From NCBI GenBank assembly GCA_037190145.1, contig JBBCJU010000010.1, forward strand, positions 186,001 to 250,000: a stretch of 64,000 nt of DNA, written 5' to 3'. A program made the position numbers and the translations under genes. A model generated the notes under the pieces. That model searched no databases. It was given only the letters and a program-made list of their open reading frames with translations, and had not been told where the DNA came from. Source of the DNA: 55-13 sp037190145 (lineage in GTDB: Bacteria; Armatimonadota; Fimbriimonadia; Fimbriimonadales; Fimbriimonadaceae). Below are positions 23,602-32,323 of this stretch, piece after piece (the first letter of the stretch is position 1; every line of letters starts with the position of its first letter).

Positions 23602-24297
23602 ATGGGCTACATTCTAGAGGGTTTTCGGTTGGTCTTTTTGGACCGCCGCAATTGGCGTTATGTCCTGATCCCGTGGATGTGGTCTGCTTTGATCTTTTTG
23701 GGCGTGGTGGTGATCGGATACATTACGCTCGTTCCCTGGCTTCGAGGAGTGGTGGAGTCTAAGGTTGGTTCAGGTTCTAGCTTTTCCGGACCTTTGCAAA
23801 GCCTGGTCTCCATCTCGTATTTTCTGATTTGGTTGGTTATTGCGGGTTTTGTTTTTCTGCTGATCACCTCTATAACCAGCTCGTTCTTATGGGACGAATT
23901 GTCTCAGAAGGTAGAGGAAAGCATTACGGGACAAGCGGGGCGGAAGTCAACCCTGACCAACGGTCGAATCATAAGTGATTCCATTTCACGAGGTGTGTTT
24001 TCCATCTTTATCGCCATCATGTCTCTGCTGTGCGGGCTAGTCGTGCCATTTGTTATCCCCGTTCTGTTTGCGGGATGGCTTGGTGTCTTGGATTACTCCT
24101 CTTCATATTTCCTCAGGCATGACCGGACTGTGGGCCAACAATGGCCCGTCGCCACAAAGATGAAAGGCTGGTTTGGCTTCCAGATCGGGGCCGGACTTCT
24201 ATCTCTTCTCCCCCTTGTCAATGTCCTAATGCTTCCAGCATTGGTTGCAGGCGGTACCGCGATGGCGGTGAGAAGTAAGGTTGTAGCTCCTGAATGA
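23602..24297 (+). CDS. EI24 domain membrane protein (CysZ-like)
   Basis: A 231-residue membrane protein with four to five hydrophobic segments and the EI24 features: GFRLVFLDRRNWRYVLIPW at the N-terminus, SSFLWDELSQKVEE and FAGWLGVLDYSSSYFLRHD. Bacterial relatives include CysZ, a sulfate permease, but many EI24 proteins have no known role. I see no cysteine-synthesis genes near. A TACATA lies 7 nt before the ATG. Its end precedes trpB by 68 nt. Confidence 0.72.
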   Translation: MGYILEGFRLVFLDRRNWRYVLIPWMWSALIFLGVVVIGYITLVPWLRGVVESKVGSGSSFSGPLQSLVSISYFLIWLVIAGFVFLLITSITSSFLWDELSQKVEESITGQAGRKSTLTNGRIISDSISRGVFSIFIAIMSLLCGLVVPFVIPVLFAGWLGVLDYSSSYFLRHDRTVGQQWPVATKMKGWFGFQIGAGLLSLLPLVNVLMLPALVAGGTAMAVRSKVVAPE

Positions 24298-24352
24298 CTC
24301 GGGCCAGGGCTAGCCACTTATTAGATACTCTCAGCCAAAACGGATACACAAG

Positions 24353-24358
24353 TAGAAT
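24353..24358 (+). promoter_or_regulatory. -10-like hexamer TAGAAT before trpB
   Basis: TAGAAT ends 7 nt before the trpB ATG at 24366, with no Shine-Dalgarno sequence in between; this supports the 24366 start over the upstream in-frame ATG. Confidence 0.45.
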
Positions 24359-24365
24359 AGAGTCT

Positions 24366-25547
24366 ATGCTCACCCGTCCCGACGAGAAAGGGCGATTTGG
24401 TGCCTATGGTGGCCGATTCGTACCAGAAACCCTCATGCCCGCATTAGATGAACTAAGTCGGGAGTTTGATGCGGCATGGTCTGATTCGGCTTTTCGGGCA
24501 GAGTTTGAGAAGTACCTGTCGGAGTTCGTTGGCCGTCCTACCCCTCTGACAGAAGCCCGTCGACTGAGTGAGGAACTTGGGCTTCATGTGGTGATAAAGC
24601 GTGAAGACCTTAATCACACCGGGGCTCACAAGATCAATAACGCTCTTGGTCAGGCCTTGTTGGCTCTCCGAATGGGTAAGAAGCGCATCATTGCCGAGAC
24701 CGGTGCTGGACAACATGGTGTGGCAACCGCAACCGTTTGCGCTCTCTTTGGGCTTCAGTGCGAAGTCTATATGGGAGAAGAAGATACGGTCCGACAACAG
24801 CTAAACGTCTTTCGAATGAAGCTCCTCGGCGCTAAGGTGCATCCCGTCAGCAGTGGGACGAAGACGCTAAAAGACGCTCTAAATGAGGCCATGCGGGATT
24901 GGGTTACAAATGTTCGGGACACCCATTACATCATTGGAACTGCAGCCGGTCCTCATCCCTATCCCTACATGGTTCGAGAGTTTCAACGCGTTATTGGCGA
25001 CGAGACACGGGCGCAATACCTTGAGCGATACGGAGTGCTACCCAATGTTGCGGTTGCTTGCGTTGGTGGGGGATCCAACGCGATTGGGTTCTTTGCTGGG
25101 TTTCTCAATGATAGCGGCGTTCGGTTAGTTGGCGTCGAGGCAGGCGGCCATGGGCTAGAGTCAGGAGAGCATGCGGCCCCTTTAACCGTTGGTTCTCCGG
25201 GTGTGTTGCACGGATCTTACAGCTATTTGATGCAGGATGAGAATGGGCAGATCATGGGGACTCACTCCGTTTCGGCGGGTCTGGACTATCCTGGTGTAGG
25301 TGCAGAGCACTCCTATTTGAAAGATATTGGTCGCGCAGAATACACCGCCGCGACTGATGAGGAAGCCCTCTCCGCTTTCCAAAATCTCGCCCGAACAGAG
25401 GGGTTGATTCCTGCCTTTGAGTCTTCTCATGCTTTTGCTGCGCTTAAAGATGAGAAGCTGTTTCCAAAAGGAAGTCGAGTGGTTGTGAACATGAGTGGCC
25501 GCGGCGATAAGGATATGGAGTCTGCTGCCAGAATTCTAAACCTCTGA
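24366..25547 (+). CDS. trpB: Tryptophan synthase beta chain
   Basis: A 393-residue PLP enzyme that joins indole and serine to tryptophan. PLP lysine K89 lies in HTGAHKINN; the phosphate-binding loop is CVGGGSNAIGFF, and GAGQHGVATATVCA and HAFAAL are conserved. Length matches TrpB1-type beta chains. A frame open upstream would add 24 residues, but homology starts at MLTRPDEKGRFGAYGGRFVPE. No trpA or other trp genes are adjacent here, so the operon is broken up. A hairpin at 25553-25578 follows. Confidence 0.95.
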   Translation: MLTRPDEKGRFGAYGGRFVPETLMPALDELSREFDAAWSDSAFRAEFEKYLSEFVGRPTPLTEARRLSEELGLHVVIKREDLNHTGAHKINNALGQALLALRMGKKRIIAETGAGQHGVATATVCALFGLQCEVYMGEEDTVRQQLNVFRMKLLGAKVHPVSSGTKTLKDALNEAMRDWVTNVRDTHYIIGTAAGPHPYPYMVREFQRVIGDETRAQYLERYGVLPNVAVACVGGGSNAIGFFAGFLNDSGVRLVGVEAGGHGLESGEHAAPLTVGSPGVLHGSYSYLMQDENGQIMGTHSVSAGLDYPGVGAEHSYLKDIGRAEYTAATDEEALSAFQNLARTEGLIPAFESSHAFAALKDEKLFPKGSRVVVNMSGRGDKDMESAARILNL

Positions 25548-25552
25548 TTATT

Positions 25553-25578
25553 GGACCGCGTGAGGACACGCACGGTCC
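25553..25578 (+). terminator. Possible hairpin after trpB
   Basis: GGACCG-CGTG...CACG-CA-CGGTCC (25553-25578) forms an imperfect stem, but no T-run follows, so it is only a weak terminator candidate. Confidence 0.35.
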
Positions 25579-25625
25579 GACGAGAAGGCTTAGTGGGTGA
25601 GCTGAAGTTCTGCCAACATTAGGGG

Positions 25626-27434
25626 GTGGCAGATTCCCCAACGACTCCTCTAGAACCTGGACTAAAGCGACTTTGGCAATATGCCAGTCCTCATCGAGGA
25701 CGAGTTTATGCTGCTACGACCTACAGCACTCTGGGCAAGGTCATGGATGTGGTGCCCGAGATTCTTATCGGTGCCGTCATTGATGTCATTGTTCGCGGGC
25801 AAGATTCATTTTTTGCGGTTCAGTTTGGAGTCACCGACCGATGGCACCAACTCGTTATCCTCGCCATCTTAAATGCCCTGGCTTGGATTTTAGAGTCGGT
25901 CTTTGGCTATTTGGCGGCAATGACTTGGCGAAAGCTATCCCAAACCATTGAACATGATGTGCGTGTAGCACTGTATCAGCATGTACAAGGACTGGAAGTT
26001 GCATGGTTTGAAGATAACCAAAGCGGCGGTTTATTGAGCATCCTCAATGACGACATCAACCAGTTGGAGCGGTTCCTTGACAATGGTGCTCACTCCTTTA
26101 TCGTCCTGTTCTGGAACATTGTTCTAGTGGGGGCGGTATTTGCCTCTAGCTCTCTCCTGCTAACGCTGCTTGCGTTTCTTCCCATTCCGATCATTATCTG
26201 GGGCTCCATCCGTTTCCAGAAGTTATTGTTGCCTCTATACGCCAAAGTACGCGAAGCGGTTTCTGAACTCAGTGCCACTCTCCATACCAACCTTGGAGGC
26301 ATCACCACGATCAAAGCTTTTACCGCTGAGAAGCGCGAAGCGGACCGGGTGGAGTCCGTATCGGATGACTACCGAACGGCCAACTATCAGGCCATTCGGT
26401 TCTCGGCAGCATTTGTGCCGCTAATCCGCATGGTGATCTTAACTGGGTTCACCTGTACGCTTGTGATTGGTGGATGGTTGGTGCTGCAAGATCGCATGGA
26501 GGTTGGTATCTATTCGGTACTTGTCTTTATGACTCAGCGACTTCTATGGCCGCTCACATCACTGGGCGAGACGTTAGATCAGTATCAGCGCGCCATGGCC
26601 TCTGTTCGCCGCATTTTTGGATTGATGGATGTAAAGCCAGTGATGCAGAATGGTGCTGCGGCATTGCCTACTCCAGTTCGAGGAGAGATTCAGCTCGAAA
26701 ACGTATCGTTTGGCTATGCCGATGGACCGGACATTCTCAAAGAGGTTGGTATCACCATTCCGGCGGGAGAGACTCACGCAATTGTGGGAGCCACAGGAGC
26801 GGGCAAGTCAACCGTCATTCGCCTATTGTTACGATTTCATGACGCCCGTTCTGGACGTGTTCTGATTGATGGCCAGGACGTGCGTGACTTGTCTTACACC
26901 AGTCTCCGCGGAACCATGGGTTACGTGAGCCAAGATGTCTTCTTGTTCCATGGGACAGTGAAGGACAACATCGCTTATGGTCGCCAAGATGCTCCGATGG
27001 CAGAGATTGAAGAAGCCGCCCGATTGGCTGAGGCTCATGAGTTCATCATGTCTCTTCAAAATGGCTACGATACGATAGTAGGTGAACGTGGGCAGAAGCT
27101 ATCTGGTGGGCAGCGCCAACGATTATCTCTGGCTAGAGCTATCCTGCGTGATCCTGCGGTTCTCGTTTTGGATGAAGCCACCTCGGCAGTAGACAATGAA
27201 ACTGAAGCCGCTATCCAGCGTTCTTTAGCAAAGGTTACAAAGGGCAGAACATCTGTGGTGATTGCTCACCGACTCTCCACGGTTCGAGGCGCCCATCGGA
27301 TTTGGGTTCTCGAAGCTGGGAGGGTTATTGAGTCTGGCAATCATGATGATTTAGTCAAGAACAATGGCCTCTATGCGGCACTCTGGCGAGTACAAACAGG
27401 TGGAGGATTAGATTCCGATCCCACAGGCGTATAA
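25626..27434 (+). CDS. ABC exporter, fused permease and ATPase (MsbA-like)
   Basis: A 602-residue half-transporter: six membrane helices in residues ~15-330, then an ATPase with Walker A GATGAGKST (G388 onward), Q-loop YVSQDVFLF, signature KLSGGQRQRLSLARA, Walker B VLVLDEATSAVD and H-loop IAHRLSTV. It works as a homo- or heterodimer exporting lipids, drugs or peptides. GTG start. It stands alone except that the ArsR-family gene starts 29 nt after its end. Lipid flippase MsbA is one possibility given LPS genes in the window, not proven. Confidence 0.88.
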   Translation: MADSPTTPLEPGLKRLWQYASPHRGRVYAATTYSTLGKVMDVVPEILIGAVIDVIVRGQDSFFAVQFGVTDRWHQLVILAILNALAWILESVFGYLAAMTWRKLSQTIEHDVRVALYQHVQGLEVAWFEDNQSGGLLSILNDDINQLERFLDNGAHSFIVLFWNIVLVGAVFASSSLLLTLLAFLPIPIIIWGSIRFQKLLLPLYAKVREAVSELSATLHTNLGGITTIKAFTAEKREADRVESVSDDYRTANYQAIRFSAAFVPLIRMVILTGFTCTLVIGGWLVLQDRMEVGIYSVLVFMTQRLLWPLTSLGETLDQYQRAMASVRRIFGLMDVKPVMQNGAAALPTPVRGEIQLENVSFGYADGPDILKEVGITIPAGETHAIVGATGAGKSTVIRLLLRFHDARSGRVLIDGQDVRDLSYTSLRGTMGYVSQDVFLFHGTVKDNIAYGRQDAPMAEIEEAARLAEAHEFIMSLQNGYDTIVGERGQKLSGGQRQRLSLARAILRDPAVLVLDEATSAVDNETEAAIQRSLAKVTKGRTSVVIAHRLSTVRGAHRIWVLEAGRVIESGNHDDLVKNNGLYAALWRVQTGGGLDSDPTGV

Positions 27435-27435
27435 T
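27430..27435 (+). promoter_or_regulatory. TATAAT promoter element for the ArsR-family gene
   Basis: TATAAT at 27430-27435 overlaps the stop of the ABC transporter, 28 nt before the ATG at 27464. A second hexamer TATAGG (27447-27452) is 11 nt before the ATG. Confidence 0.4.
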
Positions 27436-27463
27436 CGAGATTGCCGTATAGGCATCTAGGAAT

Positions 27464-28405
27464 ATGCCCCACCATATAAAGGAGCTTTCTTCACCCCATA
27501 GCGTTGCCATTTTTCGAGCGCTTGCTTCAAGCTCTCGGGCTCGGATCCTGGAACTTTTAGGCCAGCGCAATATGAACATCAATGAGCTCAGCGCTGCCTT
27601 GGGTTTGGCTCAACCTAGCGTTACCAAGCATGTTCAGATCCTGGAAGAAGCAGGCCTTGTGGTTAGCGACTACTCTGCTGGACCTCAGGGAACTCAGAAA
27701 CGCTGTCGAAGAGTTCACGACCGGCTTGTCGTGGAAATGGCTGGAATGGAATCTAAAACGGATCGCGTAGCTGAAATTGACATGCCGATCGGCATGTACA
27801 CCCACGTGGAAGCCATACCAACCTGTGGGCTTGCAAATCGTGAAAGGTTTATTGGACACCTTGATAACCCAGTTGCTTTTTTCCTTCCGGATCGCGCATC
27901 GGCAGAGATTCTTTGGTCTTCTGGGGGTTCCGTTGAATACATCTTCACGAACTCTCTGCCTCTAGAGGCAACTATCACAGAAATAGATTTGGCGATGGAG
28001 GTTTGCTCCGAGGCCCCTGGCTACAACAACGATTATCCAAGTGATATCACCGTTTGGATGAATGATATCGAGATCGGAACTTGGAGCTCCCCCGGTGACT
28101 TTGGGGGAACTAGGGGGCGACTCAACCCGGAGTGGTGGCACGATAGCTTGAACCAAAGCGGACTTTTGAAGGTTTGGCAAGTGAACGAGGCAGGAACATC
28201 GATCGATGGAGTGAAGGTGTCTGGTGTCCGAGCGACTGACCTAAACATCCAACCCTGGACTACCACGCGGGTAAAGATTGGAGTGAAATCAGACGCTCGC
28301 AATCAGGGTGGTTTTACTTTGTTCGGAAAGGGCTTTGGAAATTACGAACAAGATTTGATCCTAAGATTTCATTTTGCGCTGCCTTCTCATATTCAGTCGG
28401 ACTAG
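27464..28405 (+). CDS. ArsR-family regulator with a C-terminal beta-rich ligand domain
   Basis: A 313-residue protein: residues ~5-85 are an ArsR-type winged helix (SRARILELLGQRNMNINELSAALGLAQPSVTKHVQILEEAGLV, read as helix-turn-helix and wing). Residues ~100-313 are beta-rich with many Trp and Tyr (FTNSLPLEATITEIDLAM, DITVWMNDIEIGTW, GRLNPEWWHDS), suggesting a carbohydrate- or small-ligand-binding domain. It sits immediately upstream of the GH51 arabinofuranosidase gene, so it probably senses arabinose-type sugars and controls that gene. This long ArsR form is not a metal sensor: the usual metal cysteine motif is absent. Confidence 0.75.
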   Translation: MPHHIKELSSPHSVAIFRALASSSRARILELLGQRNMNINELSAALGLAQPSVTKHVQILEEAGLVVSDYSAGPQGTQKRCRRVHDRLVVEMAGMESKTDRVAEIDMPIGMYTHVEAIPTCGLANRERFIGHLDNPVAFFLPDRASAEILWSSGGSVEYIFTNSLPLEATITEIDLAMEVCSEAPGYNNDYPSDITVWMNDIEIGTWSSPGDFGGTRGRLNPEWWHDSLNQSGLLKVWQVNEAGTSIDGVKVSGVRATDLNIQPWTTTRVKIGVKSDARNQGGFTLFGKGFGNYEQDLILRFHFALPSHIQSD

Positions 28406-28432
28406 CTTATTCTTATTTGGCTATGGTTATGC

Positions 28433-28462
28433 TATTCTGGTTGAGAATCTCAGCTTGCTGAG
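28433..28462 (+). promoter_or_regulatory. abfA promoter with overlapping palindromes (candidate regulator operator)
   Basis: TATTCT (28433-28438) is a -10 candidate. Just downstream are two palindromes, TGAGA-A-TCTCA (28442-28452) and CTCAGC-TT-GCTGAG (28449-28462), which overlap by four bases. They cover the likely transcription start, a usual place for a repressor to bind; the ArsR-family protein upstream is the obvious candidate. Confidence 0.5.
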
Positions 28463-28474
28463 GAAGCTGCAATC

Positions 28475-29974
28475 ATGAAATCAACCACTCTGCACCTCCA
28501 CTCTTCATTCACCGTTGCCGAAGTAGACCCAAGGGTGTTTGGTGGTTTCTTGGAGCATCTGGGACGTGCCGTTTATGAAGGCATTTATAAACCGGATAGC
28601 GTCTACGCCGATGAATCTGGCTGTCGAACAGATGTGTTAGAGGCGTTGCGTCGCTTGAGATTCACAGCGATGCGTTATCCAGGTGGCAACTTCGTGAGTG
28701 GATATCACTGGCAAGATGCGGTAGGCCCACGTGAGCAAAGGCCGGTGACTCGAGACTTGGCCTGGCATACATTGGACAGCAATCAGTTTGGACCGAATGA
28801 GTTTATCGAGTTGTGCGGAAAGATGGACTGGACACCGATGCTCGCCGCGAACCTTGGCACTGGTACTCCAGAAGAAGCCAAGAATTGGTTGGAGTATTGC
28901 AATATACCTGTGGGTAGTAAATGGTCGAATCTTCGCGCAGAGCACGGCTATGAAAAGCCTTTTGACGTGAAGCTTTGGTGCCTAGGAAATGAAATGGACG
29001 GGGATTGGCAAATGGGACATATGCCAGCCGAGAACTATGCGATTATCGCTAAACAGGCAGCAAGGCTTATGAAGATGTGTGATCCTTCGATCGAAGTGGT
29101 GGCTTGCGGGTCTTGTGCGACCGGTTTGCCAACCTATCTTGAATGGGATCGAAAGGTCCTGGAGTATATGGGAGAGGATTGCGACTATATAAGCGTTCAC
29201 TCTTATTCCGGGAATTGGGACGATGATACTCCCGAATTCCTCGCGACGATTAAAGGGGTTGATCGTCAAATTGAAGCGACGGACGCAGCTTGCCGCTATT
29301 CTGCTTTCCGACGTAAGAACAAGAAGCGAGCCTACATCAGCTTCGACGAGTACAACGTTTGGTACCGAGCCCGGGACGGCGTCTTCTCCGATGGCAATAA
29401 CCAACATGCCCCGGCGCTTCTAGAAGAGGTTTATAACCTTGAAGATGCCTTGGTGGTGGCTCAATATCTAAATAGCTTCATAAGGCATGCGGACTCGGTG
29501 AAGATTGCCAACATCGCACAGATTGTGAATGTCATTGCTCCAATTCTGACAAAGGGAGATGATCTGGTTTTGCAGACCATTTTCTTCCCCCTTGAGATGT
29601 ACAGTCGCCGGCGATCAGGTACTTCCCTGCAAGTTCAGGTGAGCGGTCCTGGCTATGAGACAAAGAACTTTGGTCTAGTGGACTACATCGACGCGAGCGC
29701 GATTCTTGATGGGGACAGGTTGAGTGTGTTTGCCGTGAATAGAGACCTGAATGAGTCCGTAGAAATTAAGCTGGATGTCTCGGGGATGAGGATTAAGAGT
29801 GCTCTAGAAGCAGAGGTGGTTTCTGGCCCAGATCCCAAGGCGACAAACACCTTCGACAATCCCGGGCGCATTCGTGCTCATCAACTAGAAAACATTTTTG
29901 TGAGGGATGGAATAGCCCTTATCGAGATTCCTGCGATGTCAGTGTTTGCGGGAACGTTTATCGTTGAGAGGTAG
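28475..29974 (+). CDS. abfA: Alpha-L-arabinofuranosidase, GH51
   Basis: A 499-residue GH51 enzyme: the (beta/alpha)8 core with RYPGGNFVSGYHW and the acid/base glutamate E173 in LGNEMDG, and the nucleophile E292 in SFDEYNVWY. It removes arabinofuranosyl side chains from arabinan and arabinoxylan. No signal peptide, so it probably acts inside the cell on imported oligosaccharides. AGGAAG 9 nt before the ATG is a normal ribosome site. It lies downstream of the ArsR-family regulator, with paired palindromes in its leader. Confidence 0.93.
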   Translation: MKSTTLHLHSSFTVAEVDPRVFGGFLEHLGRAVYEGIYKPDSVYADESGCRTDVLEALRRLRFTAMRYPGGNFVSGYHWQDAVGPREQRPVTRDLAWHTLDSNQFGPNEFIELCGKMDWTPMLAANLGTGTPEEAKNWLEYCNIPVGSKWSNLRAEHGYEKPFDVKLWCLGNEMDGDWQMGHMPAENYAIIAKQAARLMKMCDPSIEVVACGSCATGLPTYLEWDRKVLEYMGEDCDYISVHSYSGNWDDDTPEFLATIKGVDRQIEATDAACRYSAFRRKNKKRAYISFDEYNVWYRARDGVFSDGNNQHAPALLEEVYNLEDALVVAQYLNSFIRHADSVKIANIAQIVNVIAPILTKGDDLVLQTIFFPLEMYSRRRSGTSLQVQVSGPGYETKNFGLVDYIDASAILDGDRLSVFAVNRDLNESVEIKLDVSGMRIKSALEAEVVSGPDPKATNTFDNPGRIRAHQLENIFVRDGIALIEIPAMSVFAGTFIVER

Positions 29975-30107
29975 GTTCGATCACGGTGTCGCACCTACGC
30001 TTTGCTATACATTACGCCACACCGGGTAAACCGTACTTTCATCGAGCCTGAAGGGGTAAACCAGGTACCTAACAAAAGCTCCTCAAGTGTTGTCGAATTG
30101 ATTTGCA

Positions 30108-30329
30108 CTAACCCTTAACTCGAATCACTTGACCATCGGCCAAAATCACTTCATCGTTTGGTCTCAGCTTTCGGCCTCTGCGGCAATCTTCTTCACCGTT
30201 CACCTGAATACCTCCATCCGCAAGCACCATCTTTGCCTCTACGCCAGACGAGACAATGTCAGCCGCCTTCAAAAGCTGGCCTAGGGTGATGTACTCGGTT
30301 TTTAGGGTGAACTCAATTGGCTTTGCCAT
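30108..30329 (-). CDS. RNA-binding S4-domain protein (YbcJ/YaaA type)
   Basis: A 73-residue one-domain protein: ITLGQLLKAADIVSSG (S4 helix), EAKMVLADGGIQVNGE, RRGRKLRPNDEVIL. These are the alpha-L RNA-binding motif features. Small S4 proteins of this kind bind tRNA or ribosomal RNA. ATG at 30329 is preferred over the TTG at 30338 because a TAGTAT lies 9 nt upstream of it. It is monocistronic. Confidence 0.85.
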   Translation of the reverse strand: MAKPIEFTLKTEYITLGQLLKAADIVSSGVEAKMVLADGGIQVNGEEDCRRGRKLRPNDEVILADGQVIRVKG

Positions 30330-30338
30330 GTCGCTCAA

Positions 30339-30344
30339 ATACTA
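30339..30344 (-). promoter_or_regulatory. -10-like TAGTAT before the S4-domain gene
   Basis: On the minus strand TAGTAT ends 9 nt before the ATG at 30329; supports that start and a leaderless mRNA. Confidence 0.4.
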
Positions 30345-30408
30345 CCGCCGAGAGGGTTTAATCTGAAGATCGATCCTTCAAAGGTGGAGGCTTCGTTTCA
30401 ATAGAACC

Positions 30409-31377
30409 ATGAAGACGCTCCTTTTGGCCGGGCTTTTGTTTTCCGGCTTGAACTCAGAACAAGGCTCCTCTCAATCCACAATGAATCAGAAAATGTCTGG
30501 AAATCCTGTCTTTCAAGGTTGGTATGCCGACCCTGAATTGCACCTATTTAACGGTAAGTATTACATCTATCCGACATACTCGGACGCTTACGAGAAGCAG
30601 ACATTCTTCGAGGTTTGGTCAAGTGATGACTTGACGAATTGGAAAAATGAGGGACGGATTCTCGACTTTAAGGATGTTCCTTGGAGCACGAACCGTGCTG
30701 CTTGGGCTCCATCCATCACCGAGAAAGACGGCACCTATTACTTTTACTTCTCAGCAGGAGATGGTGCAGGGATTGGGGTTGCTACATCCAAGAGTCCAAC
30801 CGGCCCTTTTAAAGACGCCATAGGAAAGCCGTTGATCAAGGAGTATCACCATGGAGCTCAGCCGATTGATGCTCATGCCTACATTGATGATGATGGCAAG
30901 GCTTACCTGTACTATGGAGGCTGGAAACACGCCGTAGTTGTTGAGCTCGGGAAAGATATGATCTCAACCGTCGGCGAGTTTAAAGAAATCACCCCCGAAA
31001 ACTATGTGGAAGGTTCCTTTATGATCAAGCGCAAGGGAACGTATTACTTCATGTGGTCAGAGGGCGGCTGGGGAAATTCCAGCTATGGGGTTGCTTATGC
31101 TAAATCCAAGTCTCCTCTTGGACCATTTAAGCGAATTGGCTCGATTCTGCAAAGTGATTTCAGCGTTGGTAAAGGAGCTGGTCACCATTCTGTCCTGCAG
31201 TTCCCAGGAACCGACGATTGGTATGTAGCCTATCACCGGCGTCCTCTGGATAAGACTCATGCTAATGAGCGGGTGACCTGTATTGACCGGTTGTATTTTG
31301 ATGAGAATGACAACATCATCCCCATCAAAATTACAAACGAAGGGGTACCCGCACGACCAGCACCAAAGAAGCAATAG
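30409..31377 (+). CDS. Secreted glycoside hydrolase family 43 enzyme
   Basis: A 322-residue exported GH43: signal peptide MKTLLLAGLLFSG, five-bladed propeller, with the base Asp in YADPEL, the pKa-modulating Asp in PIDAHAYIDDDG, and the acid Glu in NYVEGSFM. GH43 members are beta-xylosidases, arabinofuranosidases or arabinanases; the exact activity is unknown. Extracellular location fits side-chain or backbone attack on arabinoxylan, feeding the GH51 enzyme. Single gene with no downstream partner. Confidence 0.88.
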   Translation: MKTLLLAGLLFSGLNSEQGSSQSTMNQKMSGNPVFQGWYADPELHLFNGKYYIYPTYSDAYEKQTFFEVWSSDDLTNWKNEGRILDFKDVPWSTNRAAWAPSITEKDGTYYFYFSAGDGAGIGVATSKSPTGPFKDAIGKPLIKEYHHGAQPIDAHAYIDDDGKAYLYYGGWKHAVVVELGKDMISTVGEFKEITPENYVEGSFMIKRKGTYYFMWSEGGWGNSSYGVAYAKSKSPLGPFKRIGSILQSDFSVGKGAGHHSVLQFPGTDDWYVAYHRRPLDKTHANERVTCIDRLYFDENDNIIPIKITNEGVPARPAPKKQ

Positions 31378-31385
31378 CTTTTAAT

Positions 31386-31415
31386 CAGGCTCGGTGGGAG
31401 TACCACCGGAGCCTG
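31386..31415. terminator. Hairpin between convergent GH43 and HAD genes
   Basis: CAGGCTC-GGTGG / CCACC-g-GAGCCTG (31386-31415) with a 5-nt loop and one bulged G. It lies in the 51-base gap and could end both transcripts, but T-runs are weak. Confidence 0.55.
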
Positions 31416-31428
31416 TCCTATTGGGCGT

Positions 31429-32205
31429 TTACTTGTTTCGAGCTACAACGAAGTCGATAAGGCCAGCTAAATCTCGACTTGACCCATCGGGCGACGTGCC
31501 AAGCTGTTCAAGGGGAGCCCCTTGGCGGTTGACCCAGAACGTGGGATAGCCAAACCATTTGGAGCCAGCCAGGTCCCACCCTGCGAAAGCCACAAACAAA
31601 ATCTGCTCTTTGGGGTATCCAAGCTTTTTAACACCAAGGGCGTAGGCTTTGGGGTCAGGTTTGAAAGTTCTAATTGAGTCTGTACTCAGGATTAACTTGA
31701 ATTCCTTTTCTAAGCTGGCCGCCCTTAAACCCCTGCGCAACATATCTTCCGTCATGTTTGACAAGAAGATAAGATCAATGCCCATTTCCTTTAGGCGTTG
31801 AAGGGAAGCCGGAGCGTCTGGCCAAACTTTAAGGTTCAGAAACTCATTTAGAAGTGTCTCCTTCTTCGCCGGAGTCAATTCGAGTTTATGTTGGCGGGTA
31901 GCAAAGACCAGCCCTTCCTCCGCTGCAACCATGAAGTCTTTATACTGACCGGCTAAAGCTCGTTGCCATTGGTACTCAAAAAGCTTGGTTCTCCATGTTT
32001 CCATCAGGGCCGCTCCTTGTCCGGGATACTCTTTTTCGCATGCGGATCCTACGGGCCGAGGATCAAAGATAGGAAAGGCATCAAAAGCAATGGCTCGTAT
32101 TTTCGGTGCTTTGACGAGAGGGTGACTAATCGATGCCGAATGGGAGGGCAAACCTATGGCATTCGGCTTCATAACCGCCATTGACAACACTGTCAGCCAG
32201 ATCAT
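31429..32205 (-). CDS. Haloacid dehalogenase type II-like protein, exported
   Basis: A 258-residue protein of the type II haloacid dehalogenase branch. Motif I is FDAFPIFDPRPVG (usual: DAYGTLFD, one residue longer), motif II FLSNMT, motif III FKPDPKAYALGVKKLG and motif IV AGWDLAGSKWFGYPTFWVNR. The catalytic Asp is present. I recall the same DAFPIFDPRP form in a subgroup of these proteins, so it looks family-typical. The N-terminus (MIWLTVLSMAV) resembles a signal peptide. True dehalogenase activity is not assured. A TACAAT lies 7 nt before the ATG. Confidence 0.78.
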   Translation of the reverse strand: MIWLTVLSMAVMKPNAIGLPSHSASISHPLVKAPKIRAIAFDAFPIFDPRPVGSACEKEYPGQGAALMETWRTKLFEYQWQRALAGQYKDFMVAAEEGLVFATRQHKLELTPAKKETLLNEFLNLKVWPDAPASLQRLKEMGIDLIFLSNMTEDMLRRGLRAASLEKEFKLILSTDSIRTFKPDPKAYALGVKKLGYPKEQILFVAFAGWDLAGSKWFGYPTFWVNRQGAPLEQLGTSPDGSSRDLAGLIDFVVARNK

Positions 32206-32212
32206 ATGAAGG

Positions 32213-32218
32213 ATTGTA
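32213..32218 (-). promoter_or_regulatory. -10-like TACAAT before the HAD gene
   Basis: On the minus strand TACAAT ends 7 nt before the ATG at 32205; no Shine-Dalgarno sequence. Confidence 0.4.
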
Positions 32219-32310
32219 TCACTAAGGAAACCAAACGTCTCGAATGGGTAGGTGGATAAAAATGGTTATCGATTGCCTATCCAAAATGATGTAACGAATT
32301 GTCCGCCTGC

Positions 32311-32316
32311 TATTCT
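32311..32316 (+). promoter_or_regulatory. -10-like TATTCT before the DUF1080 gene
   Basis: TATTCT ends 7 nt before the ATG at 32324, the start that also gives a signal peptide. No Shine-Dalgarno sequence. Confidence 0.4.
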
Positions 32317-32323
32317 AGATAAT

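Noticed and set aside
31429..32205. Degenerate, inactive HAD motif I (DAFPIFD)
   Set aside because: The catalytic Asp is kept, and I recall this motif form in a subgroup of type II dehalogenase-like proteins, so decay is not needed to explain it.
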